Below are positions 43,921 through 53,402 of a stretch of DNA of 64,000 nucleotides, piece by piece. The DNA comes from Erysipelothrix urinaevulpis. Its GTDB lineage: Bacteria; Bacillota_I; Bacilli_A; Erysipelotrichales; Erysipelotrichaceae. The stretch covers positions 62,001 through 126,000 of the forward strand of contig NZ_WTTB01000005.1 in assembly GCF_009828835.1 (NCBI RefSeq), in the 5' to 3' direction. The position numbers were made by a program, and so were the translations under genes. Under the pieces are notes generated by a model. That model was given only the letters and a program-made list of their open reading frames with translations, did no database searches and had not been told where the DNA came from. Numbering within the stretch: the stretch's first letter is position 1; every line of letters begins with the position of its first letter.

Positions 43921-45167
43921 AGACCGTATTAATCGGAGCTGGACGAAGTGGTGTGGGTGCTGCTCGTCTTTTGTCTTTAGGCAGTGATGAAGTTACTTTA
44001 TACAATGAGCAAAGTTTCCCAGAAATGAGTGAACTGGAAGCTATTGGAATTAATGTTGAAATTGCTTCATTTTCTTTGATTGATATACAAGCGTATGATT
44101 GTATTATTAAAGCACCAGGTGTACCAGGGTTTGACCAGGCAATCAATGAAGTAGAAGTGGCCTATTTGAATGCTGATGCATATAAATTATATGCAGTTTC
44201 CGGAACAAATGGTAAAACAACAACAACCCATTTGCTCCATGAGATGTTGAAGCAAATTGATCAAGGAGCGCTTGCTACGGGAAATATAGGCTATGCTTTG
44301 AGTCAAGCAGTTTATGACCATGGTAATACTCAAAGAAAGGTAGCGCTTGAGATATCAGCCTTTCAAATGGATGGACTAAGAGAAACACAGTTTGATATTT
44401 ATGCGCTCATGAATCTAAGTCCTGACCATCTTGATCGCTATGAATCAGTTGAAGATTACTATAGTGCCAAATTATCAATGCTACAAAAAAGTAAGCATTG
44501 CATTATCAATGTCGATGATAAAAATATAATGGAGCGGATAAACACCACTACTGAATATATTTCTTTATCACTTGTTGGACCTGCGGATATCTACAAAAAA
44601 GGTAAAAGTGTTTATTTTAAACACGAAGAATTATTTCAAATTGGTGATTTAAAACTACCTGGTAAACATAATCTAATGAATGCGATGTTTGCAGCAAGTA
44701 TTGCCTATTTGGCGGGTGTAACTCCGGCACAAATTCAAGACGTTTTGCATGAATTTAAAGGTGTTGAACATCGTTTAGAGTATATAAGAGAAATCAACGG
44801 TGTTCGTTTCTATAATGATTCTAAAGCAACCAATCCTGAATCAACAGAGGTATGTTTGAAATCATTTGATGAAAAGATTCATTTAATTGCAGGTGGTTTT
44901 GATAAGAAGATTTCATTTGAATTATTAGGGAGATATAAAGAAGGTTTGGCGGGTGTGTATGTTTATGGAGAAAGTGCACATTTATTAAAAGAAGTTTTCC
45001 CTAATGCTAAAATATTTGAAACGATGTTAGAGGCCAGTGAAGAAGCCTATAAAATGGCAAAAGAAAATGAAGTAGTCGTGCTTTCACCAGCATGTGCTAG
45101 TTATGACCAGTTTAAGAATTTCGAAGAACGTGGTATGATATTTAAACAATATATAAAAGCTCTGTAA
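43917..45167 (+). CDS. murD: UDP-N-acetylmuramoylalanine-D-glutamate ligase
   Basis: A 416-residue cytoplasmic Mur ligase adding D-Glu to UDP-MurNAc-L-Ala. Start at 43917 (MKTVLIGAGRSGVGAA, a Rossmann-like UDP-binding N-domain), overlapping mraY by 4. P-loop SGTNGKTTTT near residue 95, EISAFQMDGL (carbamate/Mg site region), LSPDHLDRY, and YNDSKATNPEST in the C-terminal domain. It is the last dcw gene here: murG, ftsW, divIB, ftsA and ftsZ are not downstream. No strong terminator follows, only a short CTCT/AGAG hairpin with T residues at about 45160-45178. Confidence 0.96.
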   Translation: MKTVLIGAGRSGVGAARLLSLGSDEVTLYNEQSFPEMSELEAIGINVEIASFSLIDIQAYDCIIKAPGVPGFDQAINEVEVAYLNADAYKLYAVSGTNGKTTTTHLLHEMLKQIDQGALATGNIGYALSQAVYDHGNTQRKVALEISAFQMDGLRETQFDIYALMNLSPDHLDRYESVEDYYSAKLSMLQKSKHCIINVDDKNIMERINTTTEYISLSLVGPADIYKKGKSVYFKHEELFQIGDLKLPGKHNLMNAMFAASIAYLAGVTPAQIQDVLHEFKGVEHRLEYIREINGVRFYNDSKATNPESTEVCLKSFDEKIHLIAGGFDKKISFELLGRYKEGLAGVYVYGESAHLLKEVFPNAKIFETMLEASEEAYKMAKENEVVVLSPACASYDQFKNFEERGMIFKQYIKAL

Positions 45168-45224
45168 AGAGTTTTTTATTTTGGTGAAATAATGTAAAAT
45201 ATAGATAGAGTTTGGAGTGGTAAT

Positions 45225-45500
45225 ATGTGGGATGATCAACAGAGTCAATTGGTACTGAGTTTACGATTAAAACAGTTAAAAAGACGAGGTCTTGAAGGTT
45301 TAACTGTAGAAGATTTAGAAAAGGTTTTTGATGATTTATATAGAATAAGAAAGATTAGTAGCCGTTTAAGTGACCGAGTTGATTTGGTGTTTAATACAAC
45401 AGATGATGAAATCGTAAGAGTATTAGCAATCCGCTCACAAAAAGAAGCCTATGGTCAAACGCTACAAGATTTTAAAATGTTAATGAAGAACGAGGATTAA
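45225..45500 (+). CDS. Small ComN-like post-transcriptional regulator family protein
   Basis: A 91-residue helical protein rich in charged residues, with LSLRLKQLKRRGLEGLTVEDLEKVFDDLY at the N-terminus and a second helical part ending MLMKNED. The helix-loop pattern and its place directly before a SecDF-like gene and recJ recall the post-transcriptional regulator family (ComN in Bacillus, which acts on comE mRNA and sits beside secDF). Sequence similarity is too weak for certainty; call is mostly context. It is coupled to the next gene by a 2-base gap. Confidence 0.5.
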   Translation: MWDDQQSQLVLSLRLKQLKRRGLEGLTVEDLEKVFDDLYRIRKISSRLSDRVDLVFNTTDDEIVRVLAIRSQKEAYGQTLQDFKMLMKNED

Positions 45501-45502
45501 GG

Positions 45503-47206
45503 ATGAATAAAACACATGATTATTATTTAACATCTATTTTAATAATCTTAAGCCTTTTGGTAGGTGTTTTTACGTTGCATACGAGTTCTCTTTTAACAAC
45601 TGGGATAGGGTTTGGTAAAGATACGCGATACATTGTATATACTGAACAGGAACAAATTCTGGACCATTTTTTATTACACGAGAGTAAAAATCTCAGAGAA
45701 ATAAGAAAAACTAATATTTCAGATTCGACCTATCTTGTCACGGTCTCAGGAGTTGAACAATTATCAGATTATAAGGACCGAATAGAAACCATTGACGCAA
45801 AATTAAAGGTCATTGTTATGGGGTCTTTTGGGTCCATCACAAAGCTAAAAAATAACGAGAGTTTTGTAGCGACATATTTTTTAGTCTTTTTTCTTGTTTT
45901 ATTGGTTTATTTTTCACGACGATTTAAACTGATGGGTTATTTATCATCGTTAGAATTAATAAGTTTAGTGATAGGGTCACTTTACTTTAATCAAAAGATG
46001 GGTTATCCCTATACTAAAATGCTTTGGTATGCCGTCTTAATATCGATGATTATTATTATATTTTTTGAACAATACTTTCTCAGTGAATTTGAAGGACAAA
46101 ACCTTGAAGATGTTTTGAAAAGTAACAAATTTCTAAAAGGAAAATATTTACATGTTCAAGGGGGAATTGCTCTTTTATTCGCATTTGTTGCGCAATTTAC
46201 CTTTTCATTAGAGTCTTTTAGTTTCTACTCTGTGGCTGGTTTTATGGGGGCATTGTCGGCATTACTCATACTTAGAGTTGTAATACAACGCTTTGTTACA
46301 ATGCCTCTACTTGTCTATTGTGCAAAAAGAGATCAACGTCAAGATAACTTGGATTTTGTTGATGACAAAATTGTGAATGTTAAAAATCAAAGTCGTACAA
46401 TTTATTTGTTAGGGAATATTGGTCTTTCACTTTTACTTATCATAACGCTAACATTAGGATTTATGACTCAATGGGATGCTTTGGAAAGTGAAGATTATAC
46501 GAATCAGAACGTCATGATTTTAAATCGATCAGATGCGAATACATATTTACAATTGCAAGCGTTGTTGCATCGTGAAGGCTTGTATCAACAACAAAAATCT
46601 TATGAAGTGAGTGAACAAGAAGATTTATGGATAAAGTTTAGCGATAAGCTTCCTTTTAATGATCTAGAATCCATCAGTAAAATTGTGGGCGAAGAAATGG
46701 CTGTTAGTGTTACATACTATAACACCAGTTCAGCAACGAACCCTTTGGGTACCTTGTCATTTTATAAAAACCTATTAATCTACCTGGGAGCATCTTTGCT
46801 ATTATATTGGACGTTTTTTGATTTAAAAAAAGTTTGGATTCAACCAGCAGTTTCGATTATGAGTCTCTTGGCATTTGTTACACTTATTATAGGTTTGCAA
46901 ATAGAGTGGAGTTTGGAAATAGTTTTTGTCACTTGGTCAATTCCGATGATAGTCTCAACAGTGTTAATTATTCATAATAATATCTTTAAGGATGATCGAC
47001 ATGTTCATCAAATAGTGAAAATGACTGGCATTAATTTTTTGATCCTATTAATTATGGCTATTCCTGTATTTGTTATTATCCCTACAGATATAGCGGTTGA
47101 AATGGTTGGTATTTTAGCACTTATGTTAGTTTCTGTTCACATGGGTGTCGAAAGTATTTATTTAGCAAAATGTTTGTTACGAAAGGTTGTTGGAAATGCA
47201 TCATAA
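45503..47206 (+). CDS. Divergent SecDF-like membrane protein
   Basis: A 567-residue polytopic protein. The predicted layout is TM1, an external domain of about 90 residues, TM2-6, then TM7, a second external domain (about residues 325-420) and TM8-12, which is the SecD plus SecF pattern fused. Traces of RND-type motifs remain: IIIIFFEQYFLSEFEGQN near residue 185, where SecD has VLIFERIREE, and STVLIIHNNIFKDD near residue 490, where SecF has VVFDRIRE. The external domains are much shorter than in SecDF and the conserved catalytic Asp/Arg are mostly gone. The place before recJ-apt-rel matches Bacillus secDF. SecDF uses the proton gradient to pull secreted proteins out. Retained activity is uncertain. 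Confidence 0.6.
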   Translation: MNKTHDYYLTSILIILSLLVGVFTLHTSSLLTTGIGFGKDTRYIVYTEQEQILDHFLLHESKNLREIRKTNISDSTYLVTVSGVEQLSDYKDRIETIDAKLKVIVMGSFGSITKLKNNESFVATYFLVFFLVLLVYFSRRFKLMGYLSSLELISLVIGSLYFNQKMGYPYTKMLWYAVLISMIIIIFFEQYFLSEFEGQNLEDVLKSNKFLKGKYLHVQGGIALLFAFVAQFTFSLESFSFYSVAGFMGALSALLILRVVIQRFVTMPLLVYCAKRDQRQDNLDFVDDKIVNVKNQSRTIYLLGNIGLSLLLIITLTLGFMTQWDALESEDYTNQNVMILNRSDANTYLQLQALLHREGLYQQQKSYEVSEQEDLWIKFSDKLPFNDLESISKIVGEEMAVSVTYYNTSSATNPLGTLSFYKNLLIYLGASLLLYWTFFDLKKVWIQPAVSIMSLLAFVTLIIGLQIEWSLEIVFVTWSIPMIVSTVLIIHNNIFKDDRHVHQIVKMTGINFLILLIMAIPVFVIIPTDIAVEMVGILALMLVSVHMGVESIYLAKCLLRKVVGNAS

Positions 47207-48728
47207 AATAATGAATGAAATACTTGAGTATTGGAACTTATCGGACGAACAAAAAGATGAGATCATTAATCCTAAAATTAAAGTTTATAAACATGAAGGG
47301 TTTGAATTGTTTATGAAGAACGCAAACCGCCTGATGGTTTGTGGTGATTATGATTGTGATGGTGTCACATCGACAAGCATTGCTTTATTGCTTGCACAAC
47401 AGTTAAAGATTGAAGCGGGTTTCTATATACCTAATCGGTTAACCCAGGGGTATGGCTTATCCTTGGAAACAGTCGATTTAGCCTATGAAAAAGGCTATAC
47501 AGACCTCTTACTGGTTGATAATGGTGTTAAAGCGATTGAAGCGATTGATAAGGCGCTTGCTTATGGAATGAATGTTGCGGTTGTTGACCATCATCTTATG
47601 GATCAAGACTTACCCAATGATGTTGTTTTTGTTCATCCAGACCTCATTGAGGATGATTATTTTAGTACCATGTCAGCAGGTGGATTAATGTTTGCTTTGG
47701 CAGAGGGCATGTCGTTAGATAATGAATATATGGAAGCTTTGGGTGCATTAGCAACGGTTGCTGATGTTATGCCACTATGGGGAAAAAATAGAGAAATTGT
47801 TCGACGAGGTGTTGATGCTCTGAATAAAAATCAATTTCTTCAATTTGATGCATTAGTCAAACGAAGTCGTTACACTCAATATACGGCAGAATTTTTAGCC
47901 TTTCAAGTGAGTCCCAAGATTAACTCAATTGGTCGAATGGCTGACAAAGTAAATATAAATACGGCAGTTTCATATTTTCTTAGTGATTCTCAAGCACAAA
48001 TTAAATCGTATGCTGCTCAAGTCTTAGAGGTAAACAGTTATCGTAAACAATTGGGGGCGCATTATCAAAAAGATGCCCGAACAAAAATCAATCAACATGA
48101 CATTCAAATTATTTCTTCAACATCATATCATGAAGGTTTGCTAGGGATTATTGCGAATCATATTTCACAAGAGACGGGAAAGCCAAGTATTGTTTTAAGA
48201 GAATATGACGATGTGTACAAAGGTAGTGCGAGAAGTGGAAATATCTCATTGGAGTCCTTATTTAGTCAATTAAATCCAAATTATTTTATTGCCATGGGGG
48301 GCCATGATTTTGCTTATGGTATGACAATTAAAAAAGAGTATTATGATAATTTTGAAAATGATTTATATTCAATGATTCAAAAAACAGATCCAACAACTCA
48401 AGAATTTGACGGAATTACGGTTGACTACACAGAGTTAACCAGAGACTTAATTCGTCTACTTAAACAGTATGAGCCTCTTGGCGAGGGAATAAAGATTCCG
48501 TTGATGAGAATGAATTTACCTCAGACATATAAACTTGTACGATTGAATGGTCATGGTTATAAGTTATTATTTAACGATGGAACGCTCGACGAAGCTTTGT
48601 TGTTTACGAAGACAATTAATGAGTATGAGATATCACAATCCAAATCAATTAGTTTTAAATTAAATTTACAAGATCAAAATAAATTTACAATATATATAGA
48701 AGAATTATTCGACACTGTGGTAAGATAG
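47196..48728 (+). CDS. recJ: RecJ-like single-strand DNA exonuclease (short)
   Basis: A DHH-family 5'-3' exonuclease of 510 residues from the ATG at 47196 (MHHKIMNEIL), which follows GAAAGG; TTG codons at 47187 and 47190 are alternatives. Catalytic motifs: CGDYDCDGVTST (motif I), LVDNG (motif II), VVDHHLMD (motif III, DHH), GALATVADVMPL (motif IV), and DHHA1 GGHDFAYG. The C-terminal region includes an OB-like part but no long extension; Bacillus RecJ is about 770. It overlaps the SecDF-like gene by 11 bases and is followed by the Ig-like protein and apt. Confidence 0.9.
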   Translation: MHHKIMNEILEYWNLSDEQKDEIINPKIKVYKHEGFELFMKNANRLMVCGDYDCDGVTSTSIALLLAQQLKIEAGFYIPNRLTQGYGLSLETVDLAYEKGYTDLLLVDNGVKAIEAIDKALAYGMNVAVVDHHLMDQDLPNDVVFVHPDLIEDDYFSTMSAGGLMFALAEGMSLDNEYMEALGALATVADVMPLWGKNREIVRRGVDALNKNQFLQFDALVKRSRYTQYTAEFLAFQVSPKINSIGRMADKVNINTAVSYFLSDSQAQIKSYAAQVLEVNSYRKQLGAHYQKDARTKINQHDIQIISSTSYHEGLLGIIANHISQETGKPSIVLREYDDVYKGSARSGNISLESLFSQLNPNYFIAMGGHDFAYGMTIKKEYYDNFENDLYSMIQKTDPTTQEFDGITVDYTELTRDLIRLLKQYEPLGEGIKIPLMRMNLPQTYKLVRLNGHGYKLLFNDGTLDEALLFTKTINEYEISQSKSISFKLNLQDQNKFTIYIEELFDTVVR

Positions 48729-48750
48729 TGATACAGGGGAGGAATGTAAG

Positions 48751-50346
48751 ATGAAAAAAATTGCATCGTTGATCACGTTATTAGCTCTTTTAATATCATC
48801 GTTTTTAAGTCCTGTTTTGCTTATAGCAGAAGATATAGATTCTGATCACATTGCCAATAATGAACCTGATGACCCTAAATATTTAACGATAAAAAAGAAA
48901 AAATATACACTTGAAGCTTTTTCAAGTGTTCCACTTGAAGTAGAAACTAAAGGAAATGGAGCACTACGTTACAAAAGTGAAAATACGGCAGTTGTTACGG
49001 TTGATAATGCTGGTTTAATGAGTGCAGTCTCTGAAGGCTCGACAAATGTTTTAGTCCTTTATGATTATAATGGCGAAATATATGAAGAAGAAGTATCAGT
49101 GACTGTCTTGGCAGATAAAGGATCTATTTCGTTTGCGAAAAAAGAATTTTTTCTTATTAGGGGTTTGTCTTTCGATATAGAATACAAACTTGATGGTGGC
49201 ATAAAAGCCCATGAAATTATATGGGAATCATCGAATCCTAAAGTAGCCCGAGTTGAAAATGGTCGAGTTTATGGTCAAGGAATCGGAACTGCGACGATTA
49301 GTGCAAGTGTAAGAAATGTAGTCGCTAAGATGGAAGTTCATGTTACAGTGCCTTTAAAAGGTTTAGAATTCAATCCAACAGACATAGAAATTGCTGTGGG
49401 AGAAACATTAGAGATTCCATCACTTGTCTATGTTCCATATGATACAACGACAAAAAAATCGGCAAAGTACTCAATCGAAGATCCTAATATTGTGAGTCTT
49501 GATAACCAAGTTATTACAGCCAACAAAGTAGGGACGACAAAAATATTTGCTCAGATTAACGAAGTCATTGCTGAATTAAATATTAAGGTTATGCCTAAGA
49601 AAAGCATTAGTGGTGCTCATCTTGTTGAATTAACACAAGAATCGGTGAATGAGCAGCAAATCACATACCATATTCCGGATATGGATATTTATGGTGAGGG
49701 TGAGTTTGCCTTATCGTTGCCTGTGGATGAAACCATTGAATTTTTGAAAGATAAAGAAAAAACCGATATATTTATTCTTCTTGAAGATAAAATGTATCGC
49801 GACAATATGAAAATGATTGATCAAATGATTATTGATGAAAAAATAATGATGGCGATCAAAAATCAAAAGGTTAATGTGCATTTGTTGAATTCAACAAATT
49901 TACCCGTTGCCACCTATACATTTGAAAATTCAATTTCGAGTGACATCGATTTAAAGTATTCTTTAGAAAATGTCGATGAAAAAGATGAACTATACGCTTT
50001 AACAAAAACAAAAACATATTACTTAAAATTTAAAAACAAGAATGGTTTTCCTGCAAAGACAACCGTGAAGTTGCCTGCTGCAATGATGGGGAATCACTAC
50101 AAACAGTTACACTTTATTTATGAAATGTCGGGAAAAGAGCTCCTTGATACTCATCAAGAGGTTATGATAGATCATGCAGATTTACTTGAGATTGATATTG
50201 TAAATAGCGATTACCTTATAACGTTTAAGAAAATTGCTCAGACAGATGACTCAACGGTTATCAAAGTATTATCGATTGCTCTTTTTGTGAGCTTGTTGTC
50301 AGGATTTGGTATCTACTATACTAAAGCTCACTATAAAAAGAAATAA
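48751..50346 (+). CDS. Membrane-anchored surface protein with three bacterial Ig-like (Big_2) repeats
   Basis: A 531-residue exported protein: signal peptide (about 1-27), then three Big_2-like repeats (about residues 46-120, 125-200, 205-285), each with a pattern such as WESSNPKVARVENGRVYGQGIGTATISA. A region of about 200 residues of unknown fold follows, then a C-terminal membrane segment (about 505-525) and a short basic end KAHYKKK. There is no LPxTG motif, so it is held by the membrane rather than the wall. Located between recJ and apt, a place where no such gene is expected. It may be an adhesin or envelope-structure protein; no partner is known. Confidence 0.8.
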   Translation: MKKIASLITLLALLISSFLSPVLLIAEDIDSDHIANNEPDDPKYLTIKKKKYTLEAFSSVPLEVETKGNGALRYKSENTAVVTVDNAGLMSAVSEGSTNVLVLYDYNGEIYEEEVSVTVLADKGSISFAKKEFFLIRGLSFDIEYKLDGGIKAHEIIWESSNPKVARVENGRVYGQGIGTATISASVRNVVAKMEVHVTVPLKGLEFNPTDIEIAVGETLEIPSLVYVPYDTTTKKSAKYSIEDPNIVSLDNQVITANKVGTTKIFAQINEVIAELNIKVMPKKSISGAHLVELTQESVNEQQITYHIPDMDIYGEGEFALSLPVDETIEFLKDKEKTDIFILLEDKMYRDNMKMIDQMIIDEKIMMAIKNQKVNVHLLNSTNLPVATYTFENSISSDIDLKYSLENVDEKDELYALTKTKTYYLKFKNKNGFPAKTTVKLPAAMMGNHYKQLHFIYEMSGKELLDTHQEVMIDHADLLEIDIVNSDYLITFKKIAQTDDSTVIKVLSIALFVSLLSGFGIYYTKAHYKKK

Positions 50347-50381
50347 CTGTGTTATAATAAGACTATAATTTGGAGGATAAG

Positions 50382-50894
50382 ATGAACTTAAAAGAATATA
50401 TTGCATCAATTAAGGATTTTCCTAAAGAAGGTATTATTTTTAGAGATATTACACCTTTGATGGCACATGGACCTGCATTTACTGAAGCAACTCATTTATT
50501 TGAAGATTTTGCCCGTAAAGTGGGTGCAGAAGTAATCGTTGGACCTGAATCAAGAGGATTTATCTTTGGATGTCCTGTGGCATATAGTATGGAGATCGGC
50601 TTTGTACCTGTTAGAAAACCAGGTAAATTACCAAGAGAAACAGTCAGCTATCGTTATGACTTGGAATATGGTTCAAATGAATTGCATATTCACCGTGATG
50701 GTATTAAGCCAGGCCAAAAAGTTTTGATTATTGATGATCTTTTAGCAACCGGTGGAACCATTGAAGCATCCGTCGCCCTCGTTGAGGAGTTAGGTGGAGA
50801 AGTTGTTGGATGTGGTTTCTTGATTGAACTTGTCGATTTAAAGGGAAGAGACAAACTAAAAGACATTGAAGTCTTTACAATTATGCAGTACTAA
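50382..50894 (+). CDS. apt: Adenine phosphoribosyltransferase
   Basis: A 170-residue enzyme making AMP from adenine and PRPP. PRPP-binding motif [16 protein letters not shown] near residue 120, the adenine-site segment [10 protein letters not shown], and the family loop [14 protein letters not shown]. The ATG at 50382 ([17 protein letters not shown]) follows TGGAGG; open frame 12 bases upstream contains that ribosome site. TATAAT elements at 50353 and 50364 could mark a promoter. In Bacillus it also sits between recJ and relA. Confidence 0.96.
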   Translation: MNLKEYIASIKDFPKEGIIFRDITPLMAHGPAFTEATHLFEDFARKVGAEVIVGPESRGFIFGCPVAYSMEIGFVPVRKPGKLPRETVSYRYDLEYGSNELHIHRDGIKPGQKVLIIDDLLATGGTIEASVALVEELGGEVVGCGFLIELVDLKGRDKLKDIEVFTIMQY

Positions 50895-50918
50895 CGAAGA
50901 GAGGGTTCTTCGTTTTTT
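50893..50918 (+). terminator. Intrinsic terminator at the end of apt
   Basis: AACGAAGA / TCTTCGTT stem with a six-base loop and T run. It begins over the apt stop codon. Read-through to rel is likely, as no separate rel promoter was seen. Confidence 0.8.
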
Positions 50919-50938
50919 ATTAAAGGAGGCACGATGAA

Positions 50939-53134
50939 ATGAAACAAATAACACGTATCACAATTGAAGATGTGATGACAGAAGCACAACGATATATAAG
51001 TCGTGAAGAAAATCTTGAGCTTATTTTAGATGCGTATGAATACGCGAAAGAGAAACATGATGGTCAATATCGAAAAAGTGGTGAACCCTACTTAGTTCAT
51101 CTTCTTCAAGTTGCCTATATTCTTGCTCAACTGACGGTGTCTCCTACCACAATTGCGGCTGGTTTACTCCACGATGTCATCGAAGATTGTGATGTTAGTT
51201 TTGACGAACTTGCAAATGCGTTTACAGAAGAAATTGCAACGCTTGTTGAAAGTGTCACAAAAATCGGGAATTTAGAATTTAAAGATGAAAAAGAATATCA
51301 AGCAGCCAATCATCGAAAGATTTTTATTGCGATGGCGAAAGATGTTCGTGTTATTTTTATCAAACTGGTGGATCGTCTCCATAATATGAGAACCTTGCAA
51401 TTCCAATCACCTGAAAAGCAAAAACGAATTGCTCAAGAAACACTTGATGTCTATGCACCTATCGCTCATCGATTGGGGATTGCCGAGATTAAAAATGAAC
51501 TTGAAGACTTGTCTTTTAGTTATCTTCATCGCGATAAATATTATGAAATTGCAAGACTTGTTGATGATAGAAAAACTGAGCGTGATGCTCAGGTTACCCG
51601 AATGATTGAAGATATTGCTGATCTATTGCTTGAAAATAAAATTAAATTTAATATTTTTGGTCGTTCAAAGCACTTGTATAGTATCTATAAAAAGATGGAA
51701 ACTAAAAACAAACGATTTGACGAGATTTTAGATCTTTTAGCAATTCGAATTATTACTGAAACTGAGCTGAATTGTTATGAAATACTAGGGTATATTCATG
51801 CTACTTATCGTCCGATTCCAGGTCGATTTAAAGATTATATTGCGATGCCAAAAATGAATATGTACCAATCCCTTCATACGACTATCGTTGGAGAAGAAGG
51901 TAATATATTTGAGGTTCAAATAAGAACTAAAACAATGGATGAAGTTGCGGAACGAGGTGTTGCTGCGCATTGGCGTTATAAAGAAGGTGGCTCCAGTACT
52001 GAAGCAAGTCGTCAAAAAGAAATTGAAGATCGTTTATCTTGGTTTAGAGATTTTAATATGTTAACTCAGGATGTTGATGAAAATGCTCAAGAATATATGA
52101 ATATTCTTCAAAAAGATATTTTTGAAGCAAATGTTTATGTTATGACACCCAAAGGAAGAGTTATTGATTTACCCAATGGCGCAACACCGATTGATTTTGC
52201 CTATCGGATTCATACTGAAGTAGGGCATCAAACGGTTGGCGCTATTGTTAATGGAACCTTGGTTCCATTAAATACACCTTTAGTTACGGGCGATGTTGTC
52301 TCTGTAAGAACATCACCTCAATCAAGTCCTAGTGAAGATTGGTTAAAGGTTGTTAAAACAAATCATGCACGAAATAAAATTAAAAATTTCATTCTAAAAA
52401 AACAGAAAGAAGATAAAGCTGAATTTATTCATAAGGGTGAATCGATGTTTAAGGAAGAACTTAAACGACGAGGATTTGAAGAAAAAGAATTAAGACATTC
52501 AAAAAAATTAGAAGGTATTTATTCGCAATTGTCTGTCAATTCTTATGATGACTTAATGTTTGCGATTGCGACAAAATCGGTTTCATTGCAAGCTGTTTTT
52601 GAACGCTTAGGCTTGAAAGATCAAAACTATACAGAACAAGATCGACTGGATCGTGTTGTGAATCGTAATTTGCCTTCACCAAGCAGCAACAAAGCAGGAG
52701 TTCATGTTAAAGGCATCGACTCGATGATGATTTCCTTAAGTAAATGCTGTAATCCTGTTTATGGTGATGAAATTGTTGGCTATATAACGAAGGGGATGGG
52801 TGTTAAAGTTCACCGAAAAGATTGCCCTAACATTACAAATCTTGATGAAAGAATAATTGATGTTGAATGGGATGAGCAACATGACCAAGGTGAGTATGAA
52901 GTTGTCCTTAAAATTTTATCGATGGATCGAAACTTCTTATTAACAGATTTAGTAACCAGTGCATCACAGTTAAAAGTGAAAATGAACGCAGTGAATTCTG
53001 AAATCCAAGAAGATTTAGTGCATGTTATCACGACAATGCGTGTCATTGTTAAGGATGGACAGCATTTACGAGTACTGATTGCTAATTTAAGGAAAGTGGA
53101 CTCAGTGATTCGTGTTGATCGAGTTATCATGTAA
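50939..53134 (+). CDS. rel: Bifunctional (p)ppGpp synthetase/hydrolase Rel
   Basis: A 731-residue alarmone enzyme controlling the stringent response. Order of domains: HD hydrolase with KHDGQYRKSGEPYLVH and LLHDVIED (residues about 50-190), synthetase with GRSKHLYSIYKKM near residue 240, TGS near 395 (MTPKGRVIDLPNGATPIDFAYRIH), a conserved Cys region near 600 (SKCCNPVYGDEIVGYI...RKDCPN) and the C-terminal ACT domain. The HD catalytic residues are present, so both activities are likely. The start at 50939 has AGGAGG upstream; an ATG five bases before is out of frame and stops after two codons. Confidence 0.97.
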   Translation: MKQITRITIEDVMTEAQRYISREENLELILDAYEYAKEKHDGQYRKSGEPYLVHLLQVAYILAQLTVSPTTIAAGLLHDVIEDCDVSFDELANAFTEEIATLVESVTKIGNLEFKDEKEYQAANHRKIFIAMAKDVRVIFIKLVDRLHNMRTLQFQSPEKQKRIAQETLDVYAPIAHRLGIAEIKNELEDLSFSYLHRDKYYEIARLVDDRKTERDAQVTRMIEDIADLLLENKIKFNIFGRSKHLYSIYKKMETKNKRFDEILDLLAIRIITETELNCYEILGYIHATYRPIPGRFKDYIAMPKMNMYQSLHTTIVGEEGNIFEVQIRTKTMDEVAERGVAAHWRYKEGGSSTEASRQKEIEDRLSWFRDFNMLTQDVDENAQEYMNILQKDIFEANVYVMTPKGRVIDLPNGATPIDFAYRIHTEVGHQTVGAIVNGTLVPLNTPLVTGDVVSVRTSPQSSPSEDWLKVVKTNHARNKIKNFILKKQKEDKAEFIHKGESMFKEELKRRGFEEKELRHSKKLEGIYSQLSVNSYDDLMFAIATKSVSLQAVFERLGLKDQNYTEQDRLDRVVNRNLPSPSSNKAGVHVKGIDSMMISLSKCCNPVYGDEIVGYITKGMGVKVHRKDCPNITNLDERIIDVEWDEQHDQGEYEVVLKILSMDRNFLLTDLVTSASQLKVKMNAVNSEIQEDLVHVITTMRVIVKDGQHLRVLIANLRKVDSVIRVDRVIM

Positions 53135-53138
53135 TAGA

Positions 53139-53167
53139 TTGCAATCTTAAAGAGCTTATGTTAAACT
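53139..53167 (+). promoter_or_regulatory. Promoter of the T-box hisS-aspS operon
   Basis: TTGCAA (53139-53144), 17-base spacer, TAAACT (53162-53167) with TGT upstream (extended -10). Confidence 0.65.
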
Positions 53168-53173
53168 TATGTA

Positions 53174-53385
53174 TGAACAAAATTCGTTGACCATGAATGA
53201 ACTTATGAGCGTTGTCAAAGAGAGGTAGTGTTTGGTGAAAACTACTCAATGCGACTAGGTGTGACCCATGAGAGAAATTTTTCTGAAACATAGTGGATTA
53301 GGAAAAATCGTAACTCGCGTTAAGAGGCTAAGAAAAAAGTAAGGTGGTACCACGCGCTAGCGTCCTTGGTAGCACCTTTTTATGT
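53174..53385 (+). ncRNA. T-box leader of the hisS-aspS operon
   Basis: About 210 nt ending in a classic T-box: AAGGTGGTACCACGCG (53341-53356), which forms either the antiterminator bulge or the 5' arm of a terminator hairpin closed by TGGTAGCACCTT (about 53371-53382) and T residues. Stem I is visible: CTTATG (53202-53207) pairs CATGAG (53267-53272), GCGTTG pairs CAATGC, and a distal hairpin has GGTAGT...ACTAC. In the loop just 5' of CATGAG the triplet GAC (Asp, 53263-53265) is exposed; CAT (His) at 53267 is in the helix. So the likely specifier is GAC, though CAT cannot be excluded. Uncharged tRNA would turn the operon on. Confidence 0.88.
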
Positions 53386-53402
53386 CTAAAAGGAGGAAAA
53401 CA

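Noticed and set aside
51785-53130. Minus-strand frames inside rel
   Set aside because: Antisense shadows with no ribosome sites, while the plus frame encodes an intact Rel.
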